From assembly GCA_037349315.1 (NCBI GenBank), contig JBAIAC010000133.1:1178001-1242000 (forward strand): 64,000 nucleotides of DNA. Direction: 5' to 3'. The stretch comes from Chelydra serpentina. Lineage: Eukaryota > Chordata > Testudines > Chelydridae. The first letter of the stretch is position 1. Each line of letters opens with the position of its first letter. Shown piece after piece: positions 49,021 to 61,119 of the stretch. Below the pieces are notes generated by a model. It saw nothing but the letters and a program-made list of their open reading frames with translations. It was not told the DNA's origin and did no database searches. The position numbers and the translations under genes were made by a program.

Positions 49021-50064
49021 AAGAATGTCAAGGTCTCTCATGTCATTCCCTTAATCAGTAGAAACATATTTATCTGAAAATATAGGTGCTCTCTTGGTGT
49101 AAATCAGCATAGTTGCTTCAACTTCAAAGAAGATCAGGGCCTTAAACTCAAAGATAGACACTTCTGCTTCCTTTCCTGCAAAAAGAGCCCACTTTTGGGA
49201 TGTATATTACACTTTAAACAACAATCTAGTTATGGCAGCACCATTTTCTACAAAATGACCTATGGCTGGTCGGACTTTGTCAAATCTCATCCCACAGCCA
49301 TCTCCTCCTTCACCAAGATGGCCTAATGTCCATCTCTCCTGCTCTTCTTCCTGGGCTTTGTCAGCTGCATTGACTTACAAGACCTCAGTTTCTTGGCTAC
49401 TCATGGATGGAGAGATGGTTTCTGGTAGAGTACAGGTTATAATTAAAAACCTTTCTACAAAAGAGCACTGCTTCCTTTCTCTTCCCACCAAGCCTCCCCT
49501 TCAACCATGACGATATCTGCTCTAGGCAGCCCTTTGAAATGACATTGGTCCCACAAGTGGCGATCCAATTTTAGGTTAATTTTGAATGCCTGTAAGGTGA
49601 AGCTCACCGTTTGCAGAGCACCATCAGATGGATACATGTTCCATTAAAGTCCCTGATAAGACGTAGTTTGAAAGATTAAAGTGGAACTCAAGATGTCCAT
49701 AGGCATCGTACTATACCCCGTCAAAGGAAGACTTTCAGTCTTAAGATCCTAACAAGAAACACACTGAAGGCAATGGAATGATTCCCATTGATTACAAAGG
49801 GAACTGGATCTGACCCATTGGGAATGGAGGTGATAAGAATGCAGAAAAATGGCTCCCTCCTTCCTACCAAATATAAAATGCACTGCCCAATGCCCCTAGC
49901 TATGACCAGCATGAAATGAAAGGATCAAACTGGATTCCTGTTCATGACAGCCAGTTGTGTTACTGATGCAGTTCAGAATCACCTTGTCATGCATTCTCAT
50001 TGCAGCACCAAGAAAGTCAGTGGAATGACACGAGGAATGCAGTTGGCAGATACAATTTTAAGCT

Positions 50065-50209
50065 GACAAAGGGTCCTGCGGCACCTTATAGACTAACAGA
50101 GGTATTGAAGCATAAGCTTTCGTGGGTCAATACCCACTTCTTCGGAACCCACGAAAGCTTATGCTTCAATACCTCTGTTAGTCTATAAGGTGCCGCAGGA
50201 CCCTTTGTC
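50065..50209. mobile_element. two SINE pieces forming a 63-bp perfect palindrome
   Basis: The left arm 50065-50127 and right arm 50147-50209 are perfect reverse complements around a 19-base loop. Each arm carries the SINE segments GACAAAGGGTCCTG, ATAGACTAACAGAGG and AAGCTTTCGTGGGT. A further SINE stretch (CAGATCCAGACTAACACGGC) runs to about 50236. The element sits exactly where the inverted CBP copy has lost its 5' part. Confidence 0.88.
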
Positions 50210-50245
50210 GCTTCTACAGATCCAGACTAACACGGCTCCCCCTCT

Positions 50246-50341
50246 GGTTATGGGGGACTGTGTGGTTATGGTTATGGGGGATTAAATGGTTATGGGGGGT
50301 ATGGCCGTAAATATCGCGATGGTTACTCTGGGCCATGTTAA
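50246..50341 (+). pseudogene. CBP tail fragment (inverted unit)
   Basis: This is a 32-codon open stretch. It encodes [18 protein letters not shown], then GRKYRDGYSGPC and TAA, which is clearly the C-terminal tail of an array CBP, nearest gene 5. Everything upstream (head, core, leader, intron, promoter) is replaced by the SINE palindrome. The downstream 3' UTR, including ATTAAA at 50576-50581, is preserved. Confidence 0.85.
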
Positions 50342-50899
50342 TCTCAACAGGAATATCCATGGAATAAAGGAGAATAGGCTGTCCTTTCCACCAATATGTA
50401 CCTGAAGCATCTCACTTTGAATTTTGCTATGACTGATATATAATCTAAAAGATTCATAGTTCTCTGCATTTGTTATTCTTTGTTTAATTTCCCACAAACT
50501 GGGACTTAAAATGGTTTTGCTCTGTATTATTTCTTCCTGTAACTGTGTACTGCAAATTTCATTCGCATTACATTCATTAAAAATTATAATGCTTCATAAT
50601 AGCAGTCTTCTGGTTCTCCTTGTTCCTCCTTTCTTGTTTAAAAATCATGGGAGATGAAATTCATTCCTGTGGAGAAGGCACCACCAGGCACTTCTCAAGT
50701 TACAATTTTGAAAGCCATGGAGTGAATCCAGTCCTTGAAGTGGTCTATAGCATTATGCAAGTCCTCCACACAGAGCAGGAGTTGCTTCTTGCATTACCTG
50801 GTTTAGCAAAAAAATCTTTTTCTGAAAAGGTTTATACAGATTGTCACTTTAAGAATGTACAATTTCCTTTGGTTCCAAGAAGCACAATCAGATGGTTAC

Positions 50900-51165
50900 T
50901 GGTTCATAACTGGGTTTAGAAAATAACTAGATAAATTCATGGAGGATAGGTCCATCAATGGCTATGAGCCAGGATGGACAGGAATGGTGTCCCTAGCCTC
51001 TTTTGCCAGTAGCTGGGAATGAGCGACAGAGGATGGATAACTTGATGATTACCTGTTCTGTTCATTCCCTCTGGGACACCTGGCACTGGCCACAGTCAGA
51101 AGACAGGATACTGGGCTAGATGGACCTTTGGTCTTACCCAGTAGGGCCATTCTTATGTTCTTATG
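50900..51165 (+). mobile_element. CR1 LINE 3' end
   Basis: It ends with the typical CR1 sequence CTGGGCTAGATGGACCTTTG and CCATTCTTATGTTCTTATG. It interrupts spacer that reads through at, for example, 19780-19800 on the other strand. Confidence 0.8.
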
Positions 51166-52530
51166 GCAAGCATCTGTGTGAGTCATTGCAGGATAACAGC
51201 CCAGTTTTTCATAAGGAAAAGAAAATTGGCCAGCAAATTGCTTGGTTAATACAGGGTTGACTCTTGCCCCACCACCTTGAATGGGTAAAGGAACTTTCAA
51301 GACAGGCTGCCTTTGCTTCTAAACCACTTTGAAAGTTTGGCTGTTCACTAAAAAGCTCTTCTGAACCTGAACTCTGCAAGTAACCTCGCTGTTCTATGGA
51401 GTGATTATTCATACTGACAAACACTGGGAAAACTTTACTAACCTGGCCATTTGATATGGATGCGTTATCTTTAGGTCTTTGACCAAACAAGCCCCTGTTT
51501 CCATCGCTATCACTAGTCTGGGTGCTAAGGATGAATGTTCAAAGCAATGTATCTCTGACATGTCAATTTGCGATCATTTTGAATAATAAACTCTCAAACA
51601 GAAACTCTGCTGAAACTTAAATATGGAGTCAGCAGCCCTGTTTCAGAATAATTCTCCTTTTTCCAGGACATTCATCTCTTCTCCTCTGCTGGGAGCTCCA
51701 GTGACATGCTGTGCTTAGCATCCATCTAGAAAGCAGTCTTTTATGACAACCTATTTGGGGTGCTCCTTGACACCCAATCTGCACTCACGTTGACATGCTG
51801 GAAATGAGCTGACAGCAGTGGGCAAAGGGGCAGAAATAGTTCAGCTTCATATTGAGATTTTGAATTCCAATGTTCTATTAAAATTCAATTAAATTAATCT
51901 TCTCATTCTTTGTCTTGATGTGTTCATCAGCTGGACAGCAGCAATCTCCACTCCTTGGTAAAATGACTAGACCAATAGTTTTGATTTCATAGGGATGTTG
52001 CAAACACACCTGAGAGAGTCCATTCTGCTTATATAGACAAATTACACTACACCAAAGACATCTGCAGCTGTCAGGAATCTCACGTGTGATATGAATTAAT
52101 GCGCAGACCATTAATTCAGAGGTAGCTGCTGCTCACTGCATTCCACATTGCCACTCTTAGATAACGTCCGCTGGGTGTATTATGTCTTGATATTGCAGGA
52201 ACTGCAGATAAAAAGATTACATTTTCCACTATATTTTTCTTTAACATTTTTGTGGCTCTCAGTTCCCAGAAGATGAATATTTTCCACTAATCACATTTTT
52301 GATTGGATGACACAAAAGGAAAAATTATCCAGACCATCCTGGCTCTTCAAGGACATTCCATATTACTTAGTTGGTGAGGGGAGATTTAGCCATCTAGACA
52401 TGGGTTTTATTGAAGAGCAATACAGCTCTACTCTTCAATGTCAGACCATACCTATGGACTCCTCCTTGGACTGGAAGAACAGGCATTTGTCCAGCAGATC
52501 AGGTCTCTCTCCCACAGTGGTGAGTGCCAG

Positions 52531-52800
52531 CAACCGCACGGCCTGCGAGAGCTCGCAGCCCCGCCCCCCTTACCATGCCACTCAGAGCGGCAGGAGTTTA
52601 GGCCCCGCTGGAGCCAGCCACGCCACTGCAGCCCAGGAGCGATAGGCCAGAGCGCTGGCAGCGTGGCGCTCTGAGGCTGCCGGGGGTGGTGGTAGTGGGT
52701 GGGGGGATAGCCTCTCACAGCCGACAGCTCAGGGGCCGGGCAAGACGGGCCCGCAGGCCAGATGTGGCCCGCAGGCCATAGTTTGCCCACCCCTGTGCTA
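52531..52800. mobile_element. GC-rich hAT-type fragment at the inversion boundary
   Basis: The right end (GCAGGCCATAGTTTGCCCAC followed by CCCTGTGCTA) is the terminus of a common hAT-related vertebrate repeat. The interior is strongly GC-rich. It sits exactly between inverted array sequence on its left and directly oriented array sequence on its right. Confidence 0.65.
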
Positions 52801-54630
52801 TAATGTAGGTAGATCAGATTAATGGGATATAGTGAAAAATTTCTTCTATGGATAGGTGATCCCATACCTGTGTTCTGCTGGGTTTCTTGCACCTTCCTGT
52901 GAAGCCTCTGGTACTGACCACTATGGGAGAGAGGCTTGATTTTCTATAGCGATGCCTATGTTCTTCCTTTCCAAGGAGGGGTCAATAGATACGGTCTGAC
53001 ATTGAAGATTAGAGCTGTATTGCTCTTAAATAAAACCTATGGCCAGATGGCTAAATCTCCCCTCACCGTGTGTTTTCTATATCATGCAATTTAAGAGGCA
53101 GGATGATCTAGAGACATTTTTTCTTTTGTTTTGTGAAATCAAAAAATGGATTAGTGGAAAATATTCATCATCTGGGAATTTAGAGCCACAAAAATGCTGA
53201 ACAAAAATGTAGTGGAAAATGCAATCTTGTTATCTACAGTTCCTGCAATATCAAGCCATGGTACATACAGCAGACTTTATATAAAAATGGTAATATGGAG
53301 TAAAGTGAGCAACAGCTACCTCAAAAACCATGCTGTATGCATTAATCTCTTCATATCATACATGAGATTCCTGAGTGCTGCAGATGAATTTGATGTAGTG
53401 TAATTTGTCTATATTAGCAGAACAGACTCTGTCAGGTGGGTTTGCAAAATCTTTGTGAAATCAACATTTGGTCATATCATTTGACCAAGGAGTTGAGATT
53501 GCTCCTATCCAGTTGATGAACACATCAAGGCAAAGAATTAGAAGAATATTAATTTAACTGGTGCAATAAAATCCACAATCTCTGTATGAAGCTGAAGTAT
53601 TTCTGCCCTAGATTTTTTCAGTTCATCTCCAGCATTGCAAAGTGAGTGGACCATTAGTGTCAAGGAGTGGACTTGGTTTAATTTAAACCTTCATTAGGTT
53701 GTCAGAAAATACTGCTTTTGTAGATGAATGCTAAGCATTACATGTCACTAGAGGTCCCAGCAGAGGAAAAGAGAAGAATGTCCTGGGAAAAGAATTATTT
53801 CTGAAAAAAAGGCTACTGACTCCATAATTACCTTTCAGAGGAATTTATGTTTGAGAGTTTATTAATCAAAATGTCCTCAAAATGACAATCCAGGAATCCA
53901 TTGGTTTGAACATTTATCCTTGGCACCTGGAGTAGTGATCACGATGGAAATGGGGATTGGTTTGGTCAAAGGGCTCCAGATAAAGCACCCATAATGAATG
54001 GACAGGTTAGTAATGTTTTCTGAGCATTCATCTATACGAATAATCTCTGCTGAAACACCAGAAGCCTGGGGAAGGCAAGCTCCATAGAAAAGTGAGAGTG
54101 ACTTGTGGAGTTCAGGTTGAGAAGAGCTTTTTAGTGAAGAGTCACATTTTAAAAGTTCTCTAGAAGCAAAGGAATCTTGATGTTACTCTGCCATTCAAGG
54201 GATTGAGGTTAGATTTAACCATGCATTAACCCTGTGATTTGTTGGCCTTTTTTCTTTTCCATCTGAAAACCTGGGTCGCTATCCTACAAAGAGTTCCCCA
54301 GAAGCTTACAGCGAACCATGTGATTGGTCTTCTTGAAATCAAAGGAAAAACTTACATACATAAAATGAAAATCTCTTTAAGTCTTTGCAGGAAAAGGCTC
54401 TTTTTCCTTAAAACAGATAATGCAAGCAGGAACTCCACCCTCGTGCAAGGCCCCTGCGTAATGCTCTGACCCTCTCGATGGGCTTATTTATCCCTTCACT
54501 CCATGGCTTTGAACATTACAACTTGAGAGGTGTCTGGTACTGCCTGCTGTACAGGGATGAATTTCATCCAGCACAGTTTTTATACAAGGAGGGAGGACCA
54601 AGGAAAACCAGAAGACCAATATTATGATGC
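52801..54630. other. intergenic spacer downstream of CBP gene 6
   Basis: No gene is supported. Diverged homologue of 26.5-28.2 kb in direct orientation, without LTR. Confidence 0.5.
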
Positions 54631-54639
54631 AGCATAGTT

Positions 54640-54645
54640 TTTAAT
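54640..54645 (-). promoter_or_regulatory. polyA signal of CBP gene 6
   Basis: Minus-strand ATTAAA with the conserved GCTGCATCAT context. The 3' UTR would be about 680 bases, longer than in genes 1-5. Confidence 0.62.
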
Positions 54646-54896
54646 TTGAATGATATTTGCAGTATTCAGTTAAAGAAAGAAAAAATACAGAGCAGAAAAA
54701 ATGTATTTCAAGTATTTCCAAAAGGGTCATCTGCTTCATTGTGATGCTTTTGAGACCAGATGATATTTATCTTTATTGCAGCTGCAGAGTTGGACAAAAA
54801 AATCAAAGTGATAAAAAATGCAACTGATGCCTATCTTAAGGCCCCTGTTTCCTTCAAACTTCGGGGTTAGTGCAAACAGCCAGAGTGTAATTCAGA

Positions 54897-55300
54897 ATGT
54901 GACTAAGAGAATAAGCACGTGGTTGGGAAAGCATTGGCAGAAAGAGTCATAAAGCATAACATTAGAAATATATCTATGAAACAGAGGTGCTGAGCATACG
55001 CAGCTTGGATTGAATTCAACTGGACCCATGCTTTGAACAGCACTTCTGAAATCCATGCCGAATAGGTCAGCTGTAACTCTATGGCTTCTTGTTCATTCGA
55101 GAATCAGTCCACATGTGACTAAGAGAAGAAGCAGGTGGTTGGGAAAGCATTGGCAGAAAGAGTTTATAAGCATAATATTAGAAATCGGACTATGAGCCAA
55201 AGGGGCTGAGCAGACACAGCTCGCATTGAATTCAAGTGGAGCCAGACCTGCGCAGCACTTCTGAATCTATCGCTTGTTGTTCATTTCCTGGTCTTTTCTT
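54897..55300. repeat. 216-bp tandem duplication in the 3' UTR of CBP gene 6
   Basis: The segment starting ATGTGACTAAGAGA at 54897 recurs at 55113. Both carry GGTTGGGAAAGCATTGGCAG and a following AGCACTTCTGAA. Gene 7 has only one copy (from about 63229), and it is nearer to the second. Confidence 0.8.
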
Positions 55301-55323
55301 TTACCATTCAATTCCTGCAGGGT

Positions 55324-55884
55324 TTAACATGGGCTACAGCTTCCACTCAGGTACCTATGGCAAGATACCCCGGAACCGCATGATCCTCCATAACCGTAAC
55401 CTCTTCCGTAACCGCACAATCCCCCGTAACCTCCCCGGTAACCACACAACCCCCCGTAACCGTAACCTCCCCCATAACCTCCCCCGTAACCACACAGTCC
55501 ACCATAACCTCCCCCGTAACCACACAGTCCACCATAACCTCCCCCGTAACCATTCAATCCCCCATAACCATAATGGCCCCCGTAACCACCTAATCCGCCT
55601 AAACCATACAATCCTCCATAATGGCCGCCATAGCCGGCGTATCCCCCCAAACCGAATGAGCCCCCATGGCCGGGTCCAACCATAGGTGCTCCGACAGCTG
55701 CCACTTCACTCTGCTGAGGGAAATTGCTGAGAATTGGTCCTGGGATGGTTACGACAACCGGTGAGGGTCTGATGATCACTTCAGAGTCAGGGCACTGCCT
55801 AACGCATGGCTCGTTGCAGCTGCCAGAAACTGGACTGGGTCGGGCCACCCCGCATTCTGGATAGCACAGGCCAGAGTAAGACAT
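55324..55884 (-). CDS. corneous beta-protein (beta-keratin), gene 6 of the array, variant tail
   Basis: The product is 186 residues: head [12 protein letters not shown] and CNEPCVRQC, core box ([23 protein letters not shown]) at about 35-57, then GY-rich repeats with several [11 protein letters not shown] modules. It ends [17 protein letters not shown] instead of the [11 protein letters not shown] of genes 1-4. Exon 2 begins at 55905 and the intron is 1,085 bp. The variant C-terminus and longer 3' UTR are shared only with gene 7, so these two form a subfamily. The extra Cys residues in the end may alter disulfide cross-linking; that is inference. Confidence 0.93.
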   Translation of the reverse strand: MSYSGLCYPECGVARPSPVSGSCNEPCVRQCPDSEVIIRPSPVVVTIPGPILSNFPQQSEVAAVGAPMVGPGHGGSFGLGGYAGYGGHYGGLYGLGGLGGYGGHYGYGGLNGYGGGYGGLCGYGGGYGGLCGYGGGYGGGYGYGGLCGYRGGYGGLCGYGRGYGYGGSCGSGVSCHRYLSGSCSPC

Positions 55885-56990
55885 CTTTCTGTGATGGAGG
55901 GAAACCTGAAACACACAACAGGGAATAGAATAGAATAGAGAGAAGGTGCTAGTGTCAGTGGAAGAAAGGACTCAAAACCTGGTTACTGTTTCAGTGAGGT
56001 CCAAGTGGGGCCCAAGAGAGAGAGGATGAGTGGATTTCGTTCCTATGTTCTTGGCTATATATTTGTTCCTATTTCCTCTTTCTATACCTCTTATCCACTC
56101 ACACGAAACTTCCCTCCGAACAGGCCCCTTTGAACCCTTCTCAATGACCTTGTCTGAAACACAACACCTGAAATAAGTGTTAATATTTCATTGATGGACC
56201 CCTGAGATGCTGTGTCCATTACAGACATTTCTCCAAGAGACCACGGCTGGGATAATGCTGATCTTTTCCTTTCTTTTGAGGGTTCAACCTCTGCATGCAA
56301 ACCAGTTGAGTCCAGTCTCAGAGTGTGGCTCTATGGTTTTCTGAACCTTGGGAGTCACCAATAGTTGCTGATGAATGAACAGAAACTTTTCTTTTCTCCA
56401 AATAAGTCACTAAGGACATGATCCTCTGTGCTGGTTAAATGGGTTCAGGTCCACTGACTTCCAAGGAGTGACCCTAAATTACACCATCTGAGTATAAGAA
56501 TCTTCAATGGGTATTTCTGCTCATAAGAAGGTAGGAATTGCTAGACTGCATCACACCAGTTGTCAGCTTAATAATTCTCCTGCCTCCAAAAGTGAGGAGT
56601 AACGGCTACTTCAGAATAAAGTAGAAGACCCCCTAAACTGGCCGTGTATGGACTAAACTTGGAAAGTTTCTTCCTAATCTAGCCAAGAGAAAATTGGCTA
56701 AGAAACTTTCTAAAGTTACTTTAAAGATTTAAATGCCCTAATCTGATTTCCAGTTAATAGGACATATGTTTCTCAATTTCATATGGTGCTCCTAAATTCC
56801 CCCCCTTTAGCTTCATATCATGGATCCACCACAACCTGCTACTGAATATCTACACAAGATAATTATGAAACAACACTCTCATCCCTGATAAAAATCACAG
56901 AGAATGCGTGCAAGATTCAGTCTTAAATGGAAATGAATCCCACTGTGACATCTCTTGGGTTAGAAAGAGATTGAGTCAAATTGGACTTAC

Positions 56991-57132
56991 CCAGTTGACC
57001 GAGAAGCTGAAGTCCGAAGAAGTGTTTAGAAGAACCCTGAGTTGTGAGCGCTTTTATACAGTTTCTCGGACTGCCTGGAGGATCTGTGATGCGTTTTGTA
57101 GAGGAAGTCCTAATTTGTTGCCAAACAAAGTT
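56991..57132 (-). promoter_or_regulatory. promoter and noncoding exon 1 of CBP gene 6
   Basis: TATA box TGTATAAAAG 57051-57060 and donor GTAAGT 56985-56990. The upstream motif (57110-57132) keeps its place, 50 bp from TATA, but has changed to GGCAACAAATTAG in its second half, losing the TAACTAATTA core seen in the others. Confidence 0.8.
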
Positions 57133-60000
57133 GAATGCCTCGGTTAATCCTTCTTTTGATGGAGCTGTTTTCTCAGCGTTTGGGAGTATTAAAGGGAGTG
57201 ACACTCACTTAAAGGGAGTGACATGCACTTTTCAATCTGCATTCCTCGTGTTATTCCAGTGACTTTCTTGGTGGTGCAATGAGAATGTGTGTCAAGGTGA
57301 TTCGGAACTGCATCAGTAGCACAACTGGCTGTCATAAGCAGAAATCCACTTTGGTCCTTTCAATTCATGCAGGTGGTTGTTACGGACATTGGACAGTGCA
57401 TTCTCACGAGCTCCATCCCCACCAGGTCAGATCCAATTCCCTTTGAAAACAGTCAGCACAATTCCATTGCCTCCAGTGTCTTTCCTGTCATGACCTTAAG
57501 TCTCAAATTCAGCCTTTGGCACGGGGACAGTACAAAGTCTATGGACAACTTTAGCCCCACTTTAAACTTTTAAACTACATCTTCTCAGAGACTTCAGTGG
57601 AGCATGGGCCTTTCTGATGGCTCTCTGCCCAGGGGTGAATTTCAACCTTGACCTAACATTGGACCTGCACTTGTGTCACCAATGCTTTCTCAAAGGGTTG
57701 CCTAGAGCAGATTTGCTCATGGGTCAATGGAAGAGATAGTGGGGAGCTAAAGGAAGCAGTGCTCTTTTGGAGAAAGGTTTTGAGTTTGTCGAATTTGTAC
57801 TCTGTCAGAAACCATCTCTCTATGACTGAGCTGATAAGAAACAGAGGTCTTGCCTGATAATGCAGCTGACTAAGCCCTGGAAGAAGCCCAGGAGAGATGG
57901 AAATCTTGGATTATGGGTGAAGGAGGAAAAGGCTGTTGGCTGTGATTTGTCATAGAATTCGACCAGACATAGGTTATGTTGCAGAAAATATTCCTTCAAG
58001 AACCAGAATGTTGTTTTAAGCGTAAACTATATCACTAGGAGTGAATTTTATATCCAGGGAAGAGGGCAGAAATGTCTTCCTTTGACTCGAAGGCCCTCAA
58101 CCTCTTTCAATTTGAAGCAACTCTGCTGATTTACATCAAGGGAGCACCTTCATTTTCCTATAAAGACACCAAATGCAAAATTACCTTTCAATGAAAATGA
58201 AAGAACCCCAGATTCTGTGGCTTTAAAACATGACCTGATTAAAGGAATGACATGAGAGACCTTGGCCTCTACTTTTTTAAAGTGACTCTATTACTCATTG
58301 CAGAGGCGTCTAATCCCAGGAACACTTTATTAATCTTCTAAGAATACAACCCTTTTTATGTGTGAGACACCTATGGGTGTTGGTGAGGTGCTTGGAAATG
58401 CTGCGTTCTGAGAACGCTGAAGAACTTCCAGACTTAACATCCTTACTACCCTTGTTTTATCGGCATAGAACAACAGACACACAGAGATGAAGGTCACATG
58501 GGTGTCAGTGTGTTTCTGTAGAAACAGAAATACGACCCAATAGTTCTGACTCCTTCTACCACAGTTCAAGCTCGAGGTTCATCCCTGTTACACCCTGTCA
58601 CAAGACAAGGTTAGTAATATGGCCTGTTACATAGTGTGTGGCTCCTTGGATCTAAGCATTGACAATAAAAGAAGATTTTTATCGTTTTAAATCGACAACA
58701 TTTAATCCACTTTAATTCTTTCTTCTTTAAACTTCAGGATCACACTCTCCAAAGGAATTACAAGTCTGTCAATTTCTATCTTTTCCTTGAGTGTGGTAGC
58801 ATTGCAAATCACAGTACATAATTCAAGCATCAAAAACTTGCTTGACCGCATCACACCCATTCGGATAAAGTCACCAACTGCACTGTGTTTTCTACTTTTT
58901 CTTTCCTTGGAAACACATCTCTCTTATGAGTCATAGTGACCCAATGGCCAATGAATTCTTTCAGGTTTGTGAAACGAAGTACGGGGAGGGTCGTCTCATT
59001 AACATAGCCTTATTTATACATGAGGATCATAATTGTCCAAAGAAATTACAAGCATGTACATTTCAAGCCTGTTCATGTGCAGTGTAGAAATGAAACTCTC
59101 AATATAGAATTCAAAGGTGAAAAATGTTGGTACCGGATAATTTAAGTCTTCTTCCTATCTAACTACCGACCACTAAGCAAATACCTTCAAGTATAGGGAG
59201 TTAAAGCGCATTGCAAGACTCTCGATGGTTGATCCTTGTTCACACTCAGATCAGAAGATATTTCACTCTAATGTTCTCCAAACAATCATCCAAACAAAAT
59301 AACAAGAACATTCCAGAATGAGCCTCTCTAACAATTGCCCTCAGTTGAGTGACATATTTGGAAGCCATGAACGGTAAGTGTTCAGTAAGGTTCAGGAGAT
59401 GGAGGTTATTATTTGGCAGGAGTAGTCACAACTATATTGGGGTTTTTTTTACAGATTCTGCCAGTCACTCCCTGTCTGACCTTCACCTTAAGGTGCCTCC
59501 ATTCATCTCTGTGGCAAACAGGTATAATGAAAACTTTCATGGTGGATTGTCTGAGTCTTCCTCTGACCTAAACACTTCCATGCACGCATACAACTTTAAT
59601 GAGTGTGATATACTTTGAAGTCCTTTGATTTGAGGAAGGCTATAATCATTGAGCATAATGTCAATATAAGATCAGAATTATGTAGAGGTGAACAAACACA
59701 CTGAGGTGAAGAACACATTGGGAGCATGTGGCAAAGTCAGAAATATAATCCAATAATGTGCCACATACTCACCGTGGTTTCCTTATTACATTGTACAGTT
59801 AGTATTCTAGGATTCCAAATAGCCCATTGCAGCATCAATAAAGTCAGTAGAATGAAAGCAGGAATGTAGCTAGCCCGTAAAGTTTTAAAATGAGAGAGAG
59901 TTGTATGGTGCAAGGTGCATGTCACACCATGTGGAGTTAGGAAGAAACTAATCATCAGAACTACAGAGGGAAAAAATCCATCAATTAAAGGAGTTACGGA
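57133..60000. other. intergenic spacer between gene 6 promoter and plus-strand relic
   Basis: No gene is supported. The stretch 57640-58170 is the directly oriented counterpart of 49060-49640. The stretch 59010-59130 resembles 9240-9370, and 59480-59640 resembles 480-640. Confidence 0.5.
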
Positions 60001-60141
60001 GAGTTTATTTTGTAACTAATTAGGCCTTCAGGATCACAGGGACTCTGATGTCCCCCAGGCAGTCTACGCAACTATATAAAAACACTAAAGACGCAGAAGT
60101 CTTCTAACCACTTCTCCAATTTATTCTCCTTTGTGAAATGG
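60001..60141 (+). pseudogene. relic plus-strand promoter and exon 1
   Basis: Motif 60001-60023 and a TATATAAAAA box at 60073-60082, with 50-bp spacing. An exon-1-like stretch ends in AGAAGT instead of GTAAGT. It belongs to the decayed tail exon at 61.2 kb. Confidence 0.75.
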
Positions 60142-61017
60142 AGAAGTCATTTTGAACTCGCTATCTGTGGAATCATTGAGATGATGCGCTCGTGATCCTT
60201 TTAATTTAGCACTAAATCTTATATACACACACTAGTGATGTTAACAATGGGAAGAGATTTGATTTTCTCACTATTTTCCCCGTTACTGACCTGCAGGCAT
60301 TGGTTTCTTCATGGTCTAGAAGTTAAGGGTTGGATTTTGGAGCAAGAGATGCATTTGGGAAAGTAGTTCCCATTGATTTTAGTTGGAACTTGAGCATTCA
60401 GATCCCTTCGGTAGCTCTGAAAATTCTCACCTCCAATTTTTAATTTAGGGTTTTGAAAGAAAGTCCCTAAGTTTCCTCCATAGAGGCTTAATTCGTTCTT
60501 CTTCTGCTGTCTTCTGAAGCAGCTGGTAAGTGACACTCATTGAGACAGGATACTGCATCACATGGGCCGCTCGTCTCTTCCTGCATGGCAATTGCGACTT
60601 CTCATATGCACAAGTGATTATAGGGGCAGATCCTCATTTGGTCTCACTTAGTGTAGCTCTAGTGAAATCAGTGGAACAGCGCACATTTACACCAGCTGAG
60701 GAAAGTGGTGTTTAGTGTTTTGTTATGATTTTTTTTTAAAAGCCCAACACTTCCCTTCATTGGTCAGCCGTGTTGGTGACACACTGAAGTTTACACACCA
60801 AAGCAACACATTTTGATGCTGACCTGTACTCATTTCTAGTTAGAAGTCACATCCTAACAAGGAAAATGGCATTATTAATGCTATCCCAGACAAGGTCTGT
60901 ATTATAATTTTTAATGAACTGAAAATCCAAAGCATTCGTGAAAGAAATTATATACTGCTTAGAGACAGGATTATTTAGGACAAAGAAAGTTACAAGGATT
61001 CAAAATAGCTGGTTACG

Positions 61018-61041
61018 TCTTTCTTTCTTTCGTTCTTTCTT
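61018..61041. repeat. CTTT simple repeat
   Basis: Short run of TTTC/CTTT units, with one interruption, in the putative intron of the plus-strand pseudogene. Confidence 0.7.
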
Positions 61042-61119
61042 ACCATCTCTCACTCTCCTTCTGTCTTTCTCTTTAAGTACCAATTTGTCCTCAGTGAAAA
61101 AGCCCTGATTTGGATGATT

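Larger units (their letters stand above)
49060..52530. repeat. inverted and gutted copy of one array unit
   Basis: Read on the opposite strand, 49060-49640 matches 57640-58170, 49700-50060 matches the spacer near 13.6-13.9 kb, and 50246-52530 matches a CBP 3' end plus its downstream spacer. The order is that of a normal unit turned round. The promoter, exon 1, intron, CBP head and core box have been lost at 50.06-50.24 kb. Outside these limits the orientation is normal again. Confidence 0.82.

Noticed and set aside
49262..49510. 82-codon ORF in the inverted segment
   Set aside because: The homologous direct sequence at 57.7-58.0 kb has no matching open frame, so it is spacer.
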